Origin: Sedimentisphaerales bacterium
GTDB taxonomy: Bacteria; Planctomycetota; Phycisphaerae; Sedimentisphaerales; SG8-4
DNA: 11,090 nt
NCBI GenBank assembly: GCA_016928975.1
Contig: JAFGJR010000254.1
Location: 1 to 11,090, forward strand
Direction of reading: 5' to 3'
Both the position numbers and the translations under genes were made by a program. Numbering within the stretch: the stretch's first letter is position 1; every line of letters starts with the position of its first letter. Positions 1-6,860 of the stretch are shown piece by piece. A model generated the notes under the pieces. The model was not told the DNA's origin, did not search any database, and saw nothing but the letters and a program-made list of their open reading frames with translations.

Positions 1-25
1 GGCAGTTGCCCATGCCCACCATCCC

Positions 26-42
26 CAAGCCCTGCGGGCTTG
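26..42 (+). repeat. hairpin in the leader of the mobile-like gene
   Basis: CAAGCCC (26-32) and GGGCTTG (36-42) form a perfect 7-bp stem around a TGC loop. GGCAG at 1-5 can also pair with CTGCC at 46-50, closing a larger stem around this hairpin, and CATGCCC (11-17) can pair with GGGCGTG (76-82) with one G-T pair. These are alternative folds read by eye. With the hairpins at 101-115 and 130-191 they suggest that the whole 5' region is a structured RNA or DNA element. It may continue left of the window. Confidence 0.5.
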
Positions 43-100
43 AGGCTGCCACCCTCGGCTCCCCGTGCCTGAAATGGGCGTGCCACAGAACCTGCGTAGC

Positions 101-115
101 CCGGCCTTCGGCCGG
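101..115 (+). repeat. GC-rich hairpin with TTC loop, REP-like
   Basis: CCGGCC (101-106) and GGCCGG (110-115) form a perfect 6-bp stem with a TTC loop, preceded by GCGTAGC. A related block, GCGTAGCCCC followed by a GGCC-centred palindrome, lies at 10631-10658. Blocks of the type GTAGCC plus a GC-rich palindrome occur, from memory, as interspersed repeats in several bacterial phyla, so this may be one copy of such a family. The short core also appears by chance inside coding sequence near 8555, which limits the weight of the match. Confidence 0.45.
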
Positions 116-129
116 AACCAAAGGAAAAA

Positions 130-191
130 GGCATCCCTCCTTGATATCTTGGTTGTGTTCCAGTTCAACCACCTTTTTCAAGGAGGATGCC
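130..191 (+). promoter_or_regulatory. Shine-Dalgarno-sequestering leader hairpin
   Basis: The left arm GGCATCCCTCCTTG (130-143) pairs with CAAGGAGGATGCC (179-191): 13 base pairs with a single bulged C at about 137, plus a possible A144-T178 pair. A second stem inside it pairs TGGTTG (150-155) with CAACCA (166-171) around a 10-nt loop. The right arm contains the whole ribosome binding site AAGGAGG (180-186) and stops at the base before the ATG at 192. The left arm carries CCTCCTT, the anti-Shine-Dalgarno sequence. A transcript reading through would hide its own ribosome site. Similar fold-back structures limit transposase translation from outside transcripts in IS10 and IS50, so a comparable role is inferred here. 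Confidence 0.75.
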
Positions 192-1724
192 ATGAACGCC
201 TTTGTCGAGAAGCACCAGAAACACATTATAGGGATTCTCAGTGGCTGGGACCGCTTGGTTTTTCGCGGAACGCTTCGTTTGATCGCTCATCTGGCGGGAA
301 TGTGTTCCTACCTGCGGTCTCGCCACATTCTCCTGAAGGATTTCAAAATGCATGCCCAGCGTCTCACGGCCGAATTGATCCAAGCCTCGGCCGCTCAAGC
401 GGAGAAGGAGGGTCGGCCGAATCTGTATTTGCCCTCGCCTCGGACCAACAAGGAACAGATGGCTTTGAAGATCGCCGCCAGAGATGGCGTGCGGCAGGGA
501 CGCATCTGTATGCTGCGGACGATCGAACCTTGTTCGACCTACGAGCTTCACCGCCATCGCCAGGCCAAGCGACTGGAACTTCAACAAGTCCCCCGTAAAT
601 GCCTGCATCTCTACCCCTACGGGTACGACGTCTATTTCGGCTTCATGGGCGCCCGCATCCAGACGTGGTTTCCCTTTGCCATCCAACTGTGGATCAACGG
701 CCGGGAAGGGTTGGCCCGACAGATGGATCAGGAAGGGTTGGCCTATCGCCGTTGCGACAATTGCTTCCCTTGGATCGCCGATTTTCCTCGCGCCCAGGCG
801 TTGATGGACCGTCTGCACACGACCGACTGGCGTGCGCGGCTCGACCGGATTGCCCACAACCTGAGTCCTGTCCATGAGAAGATGTTTGACGGCTTTGCTC
901 TGCGTTACTACGGGAGCAGTCATCAGAGCGAGTGGGCCACGGACATCGCCTTCGACCAAGCCCAGACGTTGGCCGGTATCTATCCCCAACTCGTACGCGG
1001 GGCCATGATCGCCTTCGATTGCAGGGACGTGCTGCGTTTCCTGGGCCAGCGCTTCCGTTCGAGCAACGATGAGGAGGTTACCAGCAGCTACCGGGATCGG
1101 CCCGAAGGTATCCGGATCAAGCACCAGACCTACACCAACTCGGTTAAGGCCTATGATAAGGCCGGCTCGGTCCTGAGGACCGAGTGCACGATCAACCATC
1201 ACCGGGTCTTCTCCGTTCATCGCCCCTCGCAGCAGGACCCCCAGGGGCCACCCAAGCGGCTTCGGATGAGCAAGGGTATCGCTGATCTGTACGCTCGCAG
1301 TTCAGTCTCCGCCCACATCAATGACCGCTATCTCGAAGCCTTGGCGACACTCGATACCACCGCCCGTGTCGAACAGGTCGTGTCTCCCATCTGCCGCCGA
1401 CACGTTTCCAAAGGCAAATCGATCCGGGCCCTGCGGCCCTGGTCAGTGCCAGACCAACACTTGCTGCGGGCGATTGCGACGTGCGGTTTGGCCGGAGACT
1501 TCCGCAATCGCGATATTGCCATGCGTCTCTATCCTGACGCCTGCCCCCAAGACGTTTCCGCCCAAGTGACCTACCTCCTGCGTTTGTTACGCGAGCACAA
1601 GATCATCCGGCGCCTACCCAGGACTCGCCGCTACCGTTTGACGCCCGCCGGTGCCCAAATCATTGCCACCATCTTCCTGACGCAAAACGCCACCACCCAA
1701 CAACTTAACAAGGCCGCCGCATGA
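192..1724 (+). CDS. mobile-like protein of unknown function, 510 aa
   Basis: I recognise the sequence type, not a function: it resembles a recurrent 'hypothetical protein' family that I recall from Planctomycetota and Acidobacteriota genomes. The ATG at 192 is chosen because AAGGAGG lies 5 nt upstream; the frame stays open further upstream, but those residues do not look like protein. Visible blocks are DRLVFRGTL (20-28), YGYDVYFGFMGARIQTWFPF (143-162), NGREGLARQM (169-178), SEWATDIAF (246-254), RIKHQTYTNSVKAYDK (308-323) and LRTECTIN (328-335). A basic, winged-helix-like C-terminus (about 456-490) has RLLREHKIIRRLPRTRRYRL. The K-x-YDK...LRxExTIN block resembles, by eye only, the motif near the end of Rep_trans and phage-CRI replication initiators. 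There is no DDE pattern, no signal peptide and no membrane segment. A DNA-binding mobile-element protein is the inferred role. Confidence 0.88.
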   Translation: MNAFVEKHQKHIIGILSGWDRLVFRGTLRLIAHLAGMCSYLRSRHILLKDFKMHAQRLTAELIQASAAQAEKEGRPNLYLPSPRTNKEQMALKIAARDGVRQGRICMLRTIEPCSTYELHRHRQAKRLELQQVPRKCLHLYPYGYDVYFGFMGARIQTWFPFAIQLWINGREGLARQMDQEGLAYRRCDNCFPWIADFPRAQALMDRLHTTDWRARLDRIAHNLSPVHEKMFDGFALRYYGSSHQSEWATDIAFDQAQTLAGIYPQLVRGAMIAFDCRDVLRFLGQRFRSSNDEEVTSSYRDRPEGIRIKHQTYTNSVKAYDKAGSVLRTECTINHHRVFSVHRPSQQDPQGPPKRLRMSKGIADLYARSSVSAHINDRYLEALATLDTTARVEQVVSPICRRHVSKGKSIRALRPWSVPDQHLLRAIATCGLAGDFRNRDIAMRLYPDACPQDVSAQVTYLLRLLREHKIIRRLPRTRRYRLTPAGAQIIATIFLTQNATTQQLNKAAA

Positions 1725-1836
1725 ATATCTGGAAATCCTTTTCAGTTCCCACGGGTTAGTAGCACAGACACATGACAACACGGCGCGCACGACTTGACCC
1801 GCAGGCGCATCATCCTCTATTTGCAGACATGATCTC

Positions 1837-3465
1837 TCAACTCATCACGAGATGGAAGAACAGATAGAGGCCAACCATGACGGCACCCAGAATGCCCCAG
1901 CCGAGAAGGGCCTTCCTGCCGAGACCGGGATTCTGGCGATAGGCCTGTTTGAAGGAAGGCAGCACCGCCTCCGAAGGACTGTGCCGGGTACACAGCGAGA
2001 GGACCACCATCAGGGCCGTCAAGGCGGAGAACAAGTAGAACGACAGCAGCAGAAAGTGGGGCCAGATGTCTACCGTCCGTCCGTCGATCTCTCTGGCAAA
2101 CACGTCTTTGATGTCGCAGACGCCCACGGCAACGGAGACGACCGAGCCCAGGACCAGCGTGACGAGCGCGGCCTTGGCGGTGGAGCGTCGCCAGAAGATG
2201 CCAAGCACGAACACCGCGGAGATAGGCGGGGCCAGGTAGCTGATGATACTCTGGAAGAGATTGAACAGGTTGCTTTCCACGGTATTCAGGTAGTAAGCGA
2301 TACCTACGGCCATCAGGGCCGCGGCACCGGTCACGACGCGTCCGACGATCTTGATCTGATGCTCGCTCGCCGTGGGGGCCACCCACCGTCTGTAGATATC
2401 CAGGGTGAACACCGTGCTAAACGAGTTGAGGCCGGAATCGAGCGTCGAGACTACCGCCGCGACCAACACTGCAACCATTAGTCCCACGAGGCCAACGGGC
2501 AGGTACCGGTTGACCATGAATAGGAACACGTCTTTGTCGTCGGCGATGCCGGGGTGCAGGACCGCACAGAGGATGCCGGGGATCAGGAAGATGAAGGGCG
2601 GCAGAATCTTGAGAAAGCCGCAGAACAAGGTGCCCGCCTGCCCTTGCTTGAGGTCGCGGGCCCCGAGCACGCGCTGGACGATAGTCTGGTCGGAACACCA
2701 GAACCAGAACGACAGCACCGGATAACCCAGCACGAAGGCGTACCAAGGCGTCGCTCCGGATGCATGAAACAACTTCCAGGTGGAGCCGGCGGGCACATCA
2801 CGTACGACCAAGTCCTTCAGGGCGTCAAAGCTCTCCACATGTGAGCCTGCCAGTATCGCCAGCGTGGCCGCGCCGACGATCATGAGAATGGACTGGAAAG
2901 AGTCTGTGACCATGACTGCAACCAGGCCGCCGGCCACGGTGAAGCTGGTGGCGATGGCGGCGAGCACCCAGACGCTGGTCATCAGGTCCCAGCCCAGCAA
3001 TTGCGCCAGGATATCGCCCCCCGCAAAAAGAGTGCCGCCAATCCAAAGCACGACCGTGCCGAACAGGGAGTAGAACGAGTAAAAGGTGTAGCAGCCGCTG
3101 CCGAATCGCTTCTGGAGAAACTCGGGCATGGTGGAGATCTTCGTGTGCAGGTAGAACGGAACGAAGGCCATGCCGAGCAGGAGCAGGAAGACCCAGGCCA
3201 TCCACTCGAAGTTGGCGTTGACCATGCCGGTGGTGTAGCCGGCGCCGAAGGTGGCCACCAGGAAGGTGGGGCCGATGTTCGTGCCGAAGATGCTGAGCCC
3301 GACGTTGGCCCAGCCCATGGAGCGTCCGCCCAGAAAGAGGTCCTCACTCTTGCGCTGGCGATAGCTGGCGTAGCCTCCAATCACGAGCAACGCCACGATG
3401 TACCCGAAGAAGACCAACCCATCGCCAAGATGCATGTCCACTTTGCCGTTGAACAGATGCCCCAT
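1837..3465 (-). CDS. solute:sodium symporter (SSS family, SGLT-like), 542 aa
   Basis: This is an inner-membrane secondary transporter that would couple sodium entry to uptake of a sugar or similar solute. Hydrophobic segments fill most of the protein. SSS hallmarks are SIFGTNIGPTFLVATFGAGY in the broken first core helix (58-77), FEWMAW (86-91), SDQTIVQRVLGARD (258-271) followed by GFLKILPPFIFLIPG (283-297), and VVSTLDSGLNSFSTVFTLDIY (338-358), the stretch whose Ser/Thr residues contribute to the sodium site in vSGLT. The start is the ATG at 3465 with AAGGAG 10 nt upstream; a GTG nine codons earlier lies before that ribosome site and is unlikely. It is divergent from the GH127 gene, with a 210-bp spacer, which suggests import of the sugar that enzyme releases. 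The substrate itself is not shown by the sequence. The gene converges on the mobile-like gene with a 112-bp gap. Confidence 0.95.
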   Translation of the reverse strand: MGHLFNGKVDMHLGDGLVFFGYIVALLVIGGYASYRQRKSEDLFLGGRSMGWANVGLSIFGTNIGPTFLVATFGAGYTTGMVNANFEWMAWVFLLLLGMAFVPFYLHTKISTMPEFLQKRFGSGCYTFYSFYSLFGTVVLWIGGTLFAGGDILAQLLGWDLMTSVWVLAAIATSFTVAGGLVAVMVTDSFQSILMIVGAATLAILAGSHVESFDALKDLVVRDVPAGSTWKLFHASGATPWYAFVLGYPVLSFWFWCSDQTIVQRVLGARDLKQGQAGTLFCGFLKILPPFIFLIPGILCAVLHPGIADDKDVFLFMVNRYLPVGLVGLMVAVLVAAVVSTLDSGLNSFSTVFTLDIYRRWVAPTASEHQIKIVGRVVTGAAALMAVGIAYYLNTVESNLFNLFQSIISYLAPPISAVFVLGIFWRRSTAKAALVTLVLGSVVSVAVGVCDIKDVFAREIDGRTVDIWPHFLLLSFYLFSALTALMVVLSLCTRHSPSEAVLPSFKQAYRQNPGLGRKALLGWGILGAVMVGLYLFFHLVMS

Positions 3466-3475
3466 GAATCCGGCA

Positions 3476-3481
3476 CTCCTT
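3476..3481 (-). promoter_or_regulatory. ribosome binding site fixing the symporter start
   Basis: Read on the minus strand this is AAGGAG, 10 nt before the ATG at 3465. It lies inside the open frame that would begin at the GTG at 3492, so it argues for the shorter, 542-residue product. Confidence 0.65.
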
Positions 3482-3516
3482 GTCTTGTCCACTCAGGGCC
3501 GCGGTACGCTCTCGGT

Positions 3517-3546
3517 ACTTTACTCCAGTCGTCGATCCTCGTCCAA
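3517..3546 (-). promoter_or_regulatory. weak candidate promoter for the symporter gene
   Basis: On the minus strand TTGGAC (3546-3541), an 18-nt gap and TAAAGT (3522-3517) make a poor sigma-70-like match, about 50 nt upstream of the symporter start. It is the best candidate I see in the spacer on this strand. Confidence 0.25.
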
Positions 3547-3554
3547 CCTTATGA

Positions 3555-3572
3555 GCTTCTGCATTCCAGAGC
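3555..3572. repeat. inverted repeat between divergent genes, possible operator
   Basis: GCT-T-CTG (3555-3561) and CAGAGC (3567-3572) are arms of an imperfect inverted repeat around CATTC. It sits between the candidate promoters of the divergent symporter and GH127 genes, where an operator acting on both would be expected. No regulator gene is nearby, and a short repeat like this can arise by chance. Confidence 0.25.
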
Positions 3573-3590
3573 ATCGTTTCCAGGGTACGG

Positions 3591-3619
3591 TTGACATCTT
3601 CCCATCTGGACAACATACT
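3591..3619 (+). promoter_or_regulatory. sigma-70-like promoter of the GH127 gene
   Basis: A perfect TTGACA -35 box (3591-3596), exactly 17 nt, then CATACT (3614-3619), a 4/6 match to the -10 consensus. Transcription would begin near 3626, giving a leader of about 50 nt before the ATG at 3676. Confidence 0.62.
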
Positions 3620-3675
3620 GACGCTCCGTGCAATGTCTCTCTCATTTTGAAAGACGGAGGTAGGAAAGACGGGCC

Positions 3676-5706
3676 ATGAGCAGACTGTCGTTCCACCATA
3701 TCCCGATCGTGATCGTCTGTCTTACTTGCAGCGCGGCCTCTGGAGCGGACAGAGGCCTAGTCAACACTTGGGCCAGCCCCCACGTGCAACTGCGCTGCAC
3801 CGACATCGACGACGTGCACTGGACCGACGGCTTCTGGGCTGAGAGGTTCGACCTTTGTCACAAGGTCATGGTCCCCAACATGTGGAGGCTGCTGGAGGAT
3901 TCCGAGATCAGCCATGCCTACGACAACTTCCTGGTCGCCGCGGGGCTGAAGGAGGGGCGACATCGAGGGCCGAAATGGCACGACGGCGACTTCTACAAGT
4001 GGCTGGAAGCCGCCGCCTTCGTCTACGGGATGACCCACGATGAAGCCCTTGACCAGCAGATGGATGAGATCATCGCGGTCCTCGGCAAGGTCCAGCGCGA
4101 GGACGGATATATCCACACGCCGGTCATCATTGAGGCACGCAACCGGGGCCCGGAAGCCCGCGAGTTTCGGGACCGCCTCGACTTCGAAACCTACAACATG
4201 GGCCACCTGATGACGTGTGCCTGCATTCACTATCGCGCGACAGGAAAGAAGTCGTTGTTGACGATCGCTCAGAGGGCCACGGACTACCTCTATGGCATGT
4301 ACAAGAAGTCGCCTCAGACTCTGGCGAACAATGCCATTTGCCCGTCTCACTACATGGGCGTTGTCGAAATGTACCGCACCGTGCGCGACCCGCGCTATCT
4401 GGAACTGGCCCGGGGACTCATCAAGGTCCGCGACCGGGTGACCGACGGCACGGACCACAACCAGGATCGCACACCATTTCGTCAGCAGACCAAAGCCGTG
4501 GGCCACGCGGTCCGGGCAAACTATCTCTACGCCGGCGTTGCCGACGTCTATGCCGAGACAGGGGATCGCTCGCTGTTGGACCCGCTCGAGACCCTGTGGC
4601 GTGACGTGGCCTGTCGGAAGATGTATGTCACCGGCGCCACCGGCGCGCTATATGACGGCGCTTCGCCGGATGGCTCGAAGGACCACAGCGCCATCCAGCT
4701 CGTCCACCAGGCATACGGCAGGGACTACCAGCTTCCCAATGTCACGGCCTACAACGAATCCTGTGCCACCATCGGTTTCGCTATGTGGAACTGGCGCATG
4801 CTGGGCATCACCGGTCAGGCGCGCTTCGCGGACACGCTCGAACAGGTCCTCTACAACGGCCTGCTTTCCACGATCAGTCTCGACGGCAAGAAATTTCTCT
4901 ACCGCAACACGCTGTGCCAGGTCGATGATCTGCCCTTCGAGCTGCGCTGGTCCCATCGGCGCGAGCCTTACATAAGCTGCTTCTGTTGCCCGCCGAACAT
5001 CGTACGCACGATTGCGGAGGTGGCCGCCTATGCGTACAGCCTCTCGGACAACGGCGTGTGGGTGAACCTCTACGGAAGCAACATGCTCAGTACCCGGCTG
5101 CCCGACGGATCGACCGTCAGGCTCGCCCAGCGGACCGACTATCCGTGGGATGGCACAGTCCGCATCACGATAGGCGAGGCGCCAACGACGGAGTTCTCTG
5201 TGTTTCTGCGGGTCCCCGGCTGGACGCGCGATGCCGCCGTTCGCGTCAACGGTCAGCCCGTCGGCCGCAGCCTTGAACCCGGGCGATACTATGAGATGAA
5301 GCGGCGGTGGTCCCAAGGCGATCGCGTGGAGCTGATCCTGCCTATGACCACTGAGTTGATTGAAGCCCATCCTCTCGTGGAGGAGGCGCGCAATCAAGTG
5401 GCAGTCAGACGCGGGCCGGTGGTGTACTGCCTGGAATCCGCGGACTTGCCGGCCGGCGTGGGTATCCAGGAAGTCGCTCTCTCGCCCGCTGCCGATTTCA
5501 GCAACCAGTTTGACCCGGATCTCTTGGGCGGGATCACAGTCCTGGCAGGCCAAGCCCAGCATCTGGCTGGCGGAGACTGGGGTTCGGCCTTGTATCGCGA
5601 GATATCCAGGGAGCCGCCGAAACCTGCCGATATCCGCCTGATTCCCTACTACGCCTGGGGTAATCGGGGTGACTCCGAAATGACGGTTTGGATACCCTTG
5701 CGGTAG
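3676..5706 (+). CDS. secreted GH127 (DUF1680) beta-L-arabinofuranosidase-like enzyme, 676 aa
   Basis: Expected to cleave beta-L-arabinofuranosyl or related linkages outside the cytoplasm. Residues 1-24 form a signal peptide with an ASG-A type cleavage site and no lipobox. The catalytic (alpha/alpha)6-barrel region (about 45-440) holds KWHDGDFYKWLEAA (100-113), DYQLPN (350-355), AYNESC (358-363) and CFCCPPN (435-441); beta-sandwich domains follow (about 445-676). By comparison with Bifidobacterium HypBA1, recalled from memory, Glu361, Cys363, Cys437 and Cys438 match the zinc ligands, with Cys437 the nucleophile. The residue matching its acid/base Glu322 is Gln345, so specificity or mechanism may differ. 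The length is close to HypBA1 (658 aa). AGGAAAG (3662-3668) lies 7 nt before the ATG; GGAGG at 3656 is rather distant. The divergent symporter suggests uptake of the product. The family call is firm; the substrate is inferred. Confidence 0.95.
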   Translation: MSRLSFHHIPIVIVCLTCSAASGADRGLVNTWASPHVQLRCTDIDDVHWTDGFWAERFDLCHKVMVPNMWRLLEDSEISHAYDNFLVAAGLKEGRHRGPKWHDGDFYKWLEAAAFVYGMTHDEALDQQMDEIIAVLGKVQREDGYIHTPVIIEARNRGPEAREFRDRLDFETYNMGHLMTCACIHYRATGKKSLLTIAQRATDYLYGMYKKSPQTLANNAICPSHYMGVVEMYRTVRDPRYLELARGLIKVRDRVTDGTDHNQDRTPFRQQTKAVGHAVRANYLYAGVADVYAETGDRSLLDPLETLWRDVACRKMYVTGATGALYDGASPDGSKDHSAIQLVHQAYGRDYQLPNVTAYNESCATIGFAMWNWRMLGITGQARFADTLEQVLYNGLLSTISLDGKKFLYRNTLCQVDDLPFELRWSHRREPYISCFCCPPNIVRTIAEVAAYAYSLSDNGVWVNLYGSNMLSTRLPDGSTVRLAQRTDYPWDGTVRITIGEAPTTEFSVFLRVPGWTRDAAVRVNGQPVGRSLEPGRYYEMKRRWSQGDRVELILPMTTELIEAHPLVEEARNQVAVRRGPVVYCLESADLPAGVGIQEVALSPAADFSNQFDPDLLGGITVLAGQAQHLAGGDWGSALYREISREPPKPADIRLIPYYAWGNRGDSEMTVWIPLR

Positions 5707-5708
5707 AT

Positions 5709-5731
5709 CGCCCGCAATCGGCGTGCGGGCG
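5709..5731 (+). terminator. hairpin after the GH127 gene, possible terminator
   Basis: CGCCCGC (5709-5715) and GCGGGCG (5725-5731) form a 7-bp GC-only stem with a 9-nt loop, beginning 3 nt after the GH127 stop codon. No T-run follows, so this would be a non-canonical terminator or an mRNA end stabiliser. Confidence 0.38.
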
Positions 5732-5754
5732 TGGAATGTGCCCGTGGGACAACC

Positions 5755-5790
5755 GGCAGGAAATGCAGCTTCTTTCCTGTTGCATTTGCC
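5755..5790 (+). repeat. two mutually exclusive hairpins upstream of the prepilin gene
   Basis: CAGGAAA (5757-5763) pairs with TTTCCTG (5773-5779), a perfect 7-bp stem. Alternatively AAATGCA (5761-5767) pairs with TGCATTT (5781-5787), extended by GGC (5755-5757) with GCC (5788-5790). The stems share AAA at 5761-5763 and cannot form together. The second overlaps the -35 box of the next promoter. It could act on readthrough RNA from the GH127 gene or as a DNA-binding inverted repeat. Confidence 0.4.
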
Positions 5791-5807
5791 AGGTCAAGTG
5801 CTACAAT
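5780..5807 (+). promoter_or_regulatory. sigma-70-like promoter of the prepilin-like gene
   Basis: TTGCAT (5780-5785), a 16-nt spacer and TACAAT (5802-5807), a 5/6 match to the -10 consensus. The predicted start is near 5814, about 40 nt before the ATG at 5854. The gene can therefore be transcribed independently of the GH127 gene 147 bp upstream. Confidence 0.55.
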
Positions 5808-5853
5808 TAGCAAAATGGGCAGTCTGGTAGGAGTTCCTGGCAGGTGGAGCAAC

Positions 5854-6663
5854 ATGAAGAAGAGCCAGACGTCAAGGGCGTTCACGCTAATCGAATTGCT
5901 GGTAGTCATTGCCATCATCGCGATCCTCATGGGAGTTCTCATGCCAGCACTGCAGCGTGTGCGCGAGCAAGCCCAGGAGATGTCCTGCCGGAGTAATCTG
6001 CGCCAACTTGCTTTGGCCCAGGTGATATACCTGGATGACAACGATGGGAAGTTCGTTGTCCCATCCACGTGCTTGATCGGCTTGGATGATTGGAAGACGG
6101 ACCAGTATTGCCGCTGGCATGATCCGAGCCGGCCCGCAAGAGGTCCCTTCTACCCGTACATACCCGATGATAAGGTTCTGCTGTGTCCTTCGTTTAAGGT
6201 CTTGGCGAAACGTGTAGGCGAGCAGCATCCGCAGCACAATCCGGCTATCCCAATCAAGCCTTATTTCAGTTACTCCATGAACGGTCTCCTGGGTGTGGGC
6301 AGCATGAGTGATGGTACGGGCACTTACAAGGACAAGGGTGCCATGAAGCTGGCAGACGTGACCCGTGCCCATGCGGACGTCTTCATGTTTGCGGAGGAGA
6401 ACATGTGGGAACGCGGTGGCGACGATAGTGTGCTCAACGATAATGCCCTGTGTCCCAATTACCGCGACTGGTTTGGGACGTTCCACGGGACCAACTTCGG
6501 CAACCTGAACGGAGGCGTGTCCAATGTTGCCTTCGTGGACGGTCACGTGGACGAAGCAAGGTCTGGTTGGTATGACGACCCGGCAGACAACCAACTGGAA
6601 TACGGTCGTTTCGAGAAGTACGGCTGGCCGCATCGGACACCACCTGCCGGTGCTGGGCTGTAA
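5854..6663 (+). CDS. prepilin-like protein with H-X9-DG-type C-terminus, 269 aa
   Basis: The N-terminus has a class III (type IV prepilin) signal: a short basic leader, then [18 protein letters not shown] (8-25). A prepilin peptidase would cut after Ala9, an unusual -1 residue where Gly is typical, leaving Phe10 as residue 1 and Glu14 as the conserved +5 glutamate. One hydrophobic helix (11-32) would anchor or assemble the protein. The C-terminus has FHGTN (210-214) and NVAFVDGHV (224-232), the 'processing-associated H-X9-DG' type abundant in Planctomycetota and Lentisphaerota, here with a longer H-to-DG gap. The start is the ATG at 5854 with GGAG 4 nt upstream; upstream in-frame ATGs would put an unsuitable extension before the prepilin signal. 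Such proteins are pseudopilin-like surface or secretion components of mostly unknown role. The frame stays open for 57 codons beyond the TAA. Confidence 0.92.
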   Translation: MKKSQTSRAFTLIELLVVIAIIAILMGVLMPALQRVREQAQEMSCRSNLRQLALAQVIYLDDNDGKFVVPSTCLIGLDDWKTDQYCRWHDPSRPARGPFYPYIPDDKVLLCPSFKVLAKRVGEQHPQHNPAIPIKPYFSYSMNGLLGVGSMSDGTGTYKDKGAMKLADVTRAHADVFMFAEENMWERGGDDSVLNDNALCPNYRDWFGTFHGTNFGNLNGGVSNVAFVDGHVDEARSGWYDDPADNQLEYGRFEKYGWPHRTPPAGAGL

Positions 6664-6837
6664 ACCTTCCCAGATAACAGGCAGGCAAACCTTCAAACCT
6701 CGAAGTTCAACAACGGCCGGCCCAATCTCTACCGCCTGTACCCGGATGTGAAAGCCACCCAGGAATACACGGACCCTGGTGCGCATCCCGCGATCGCAGC
6801 GGCTCAAATCGAGCCGCCTGCCAGGGGGAAATCATGA
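6664..6837 (+). other. open in-frame extension after the prepilin-like stop
   Basis: After the TAA at 6661-6663 the same frame continues 57 codons to a TGA at 6835-6837. The translation includes FNNGRPNLYRLYPDVKATQ and ends ARGKS. About two thirds of its codons end in G or C, similar to coding sequence here, but also not far from what GC-rich spacer would give. It may be the remnant of a longer C-terminus cut by a nonsense mutation, a readthrough extension, or chance. There is no start codon of its own with a ribosome site. Confidence 0.28.
6799..6817. terminator. hairpin between convergent genes, possible terminator
   Basis: GCGGCTC (6799-6805) and GAGCCGC (6811-6817) form a perfect 7-bp stem with an AAATC loop, in the 197-bp gap between the prepilin-like gene and the end of the opposite-strand secreted protein. 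Neither side has a T-run. Its position suits a shared, non-canonical terminator. Confidence 0.35.
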
Positions 6838-6860
6838 TTGTCTTCCGCGCACGAACCGGT

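Noticed and set aside
549..557. His-Arg-His in the mobile-like protein (residues 120-122) as an HUH nickase motif
   Set aside because: HUH motifs have a hydrophobic residue between the histidines. Here it is arginine, and the surrounding strand pattern is not convincing.
165..1220. Long open frame of 351 codons on the minus strand opposite the mobile-like gene
   Set aside because: It is antisense to a gene with a strong ribosome site and coherent conserved-looking blocks, and its own translation shows no domain. GC-rich codon use opens the opposite strand.
1725..1836. Terminal inverted repeat or terminator after the mobile-like gene
   Set aside because: I found only 5-bp pairings with long loops and no match to the sequence at 1-50, so neither a right element end nor a terminator can be supported.
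3466..3492. GTG start at 3492 for the symporter, adding nine residues
   Set aside because: The only good ribosome site (AAGGAG, 3476-3481) lies within this extension and fits the ATG at 3465.
4648..5562. Open frame of 304 codons on the minus strand inside the GH127 gene
   Set aside because: The plus strand carries the unambiguous GH127 zinc-site motifs; the minus translation has no recognisable pattern and no ribosome site.
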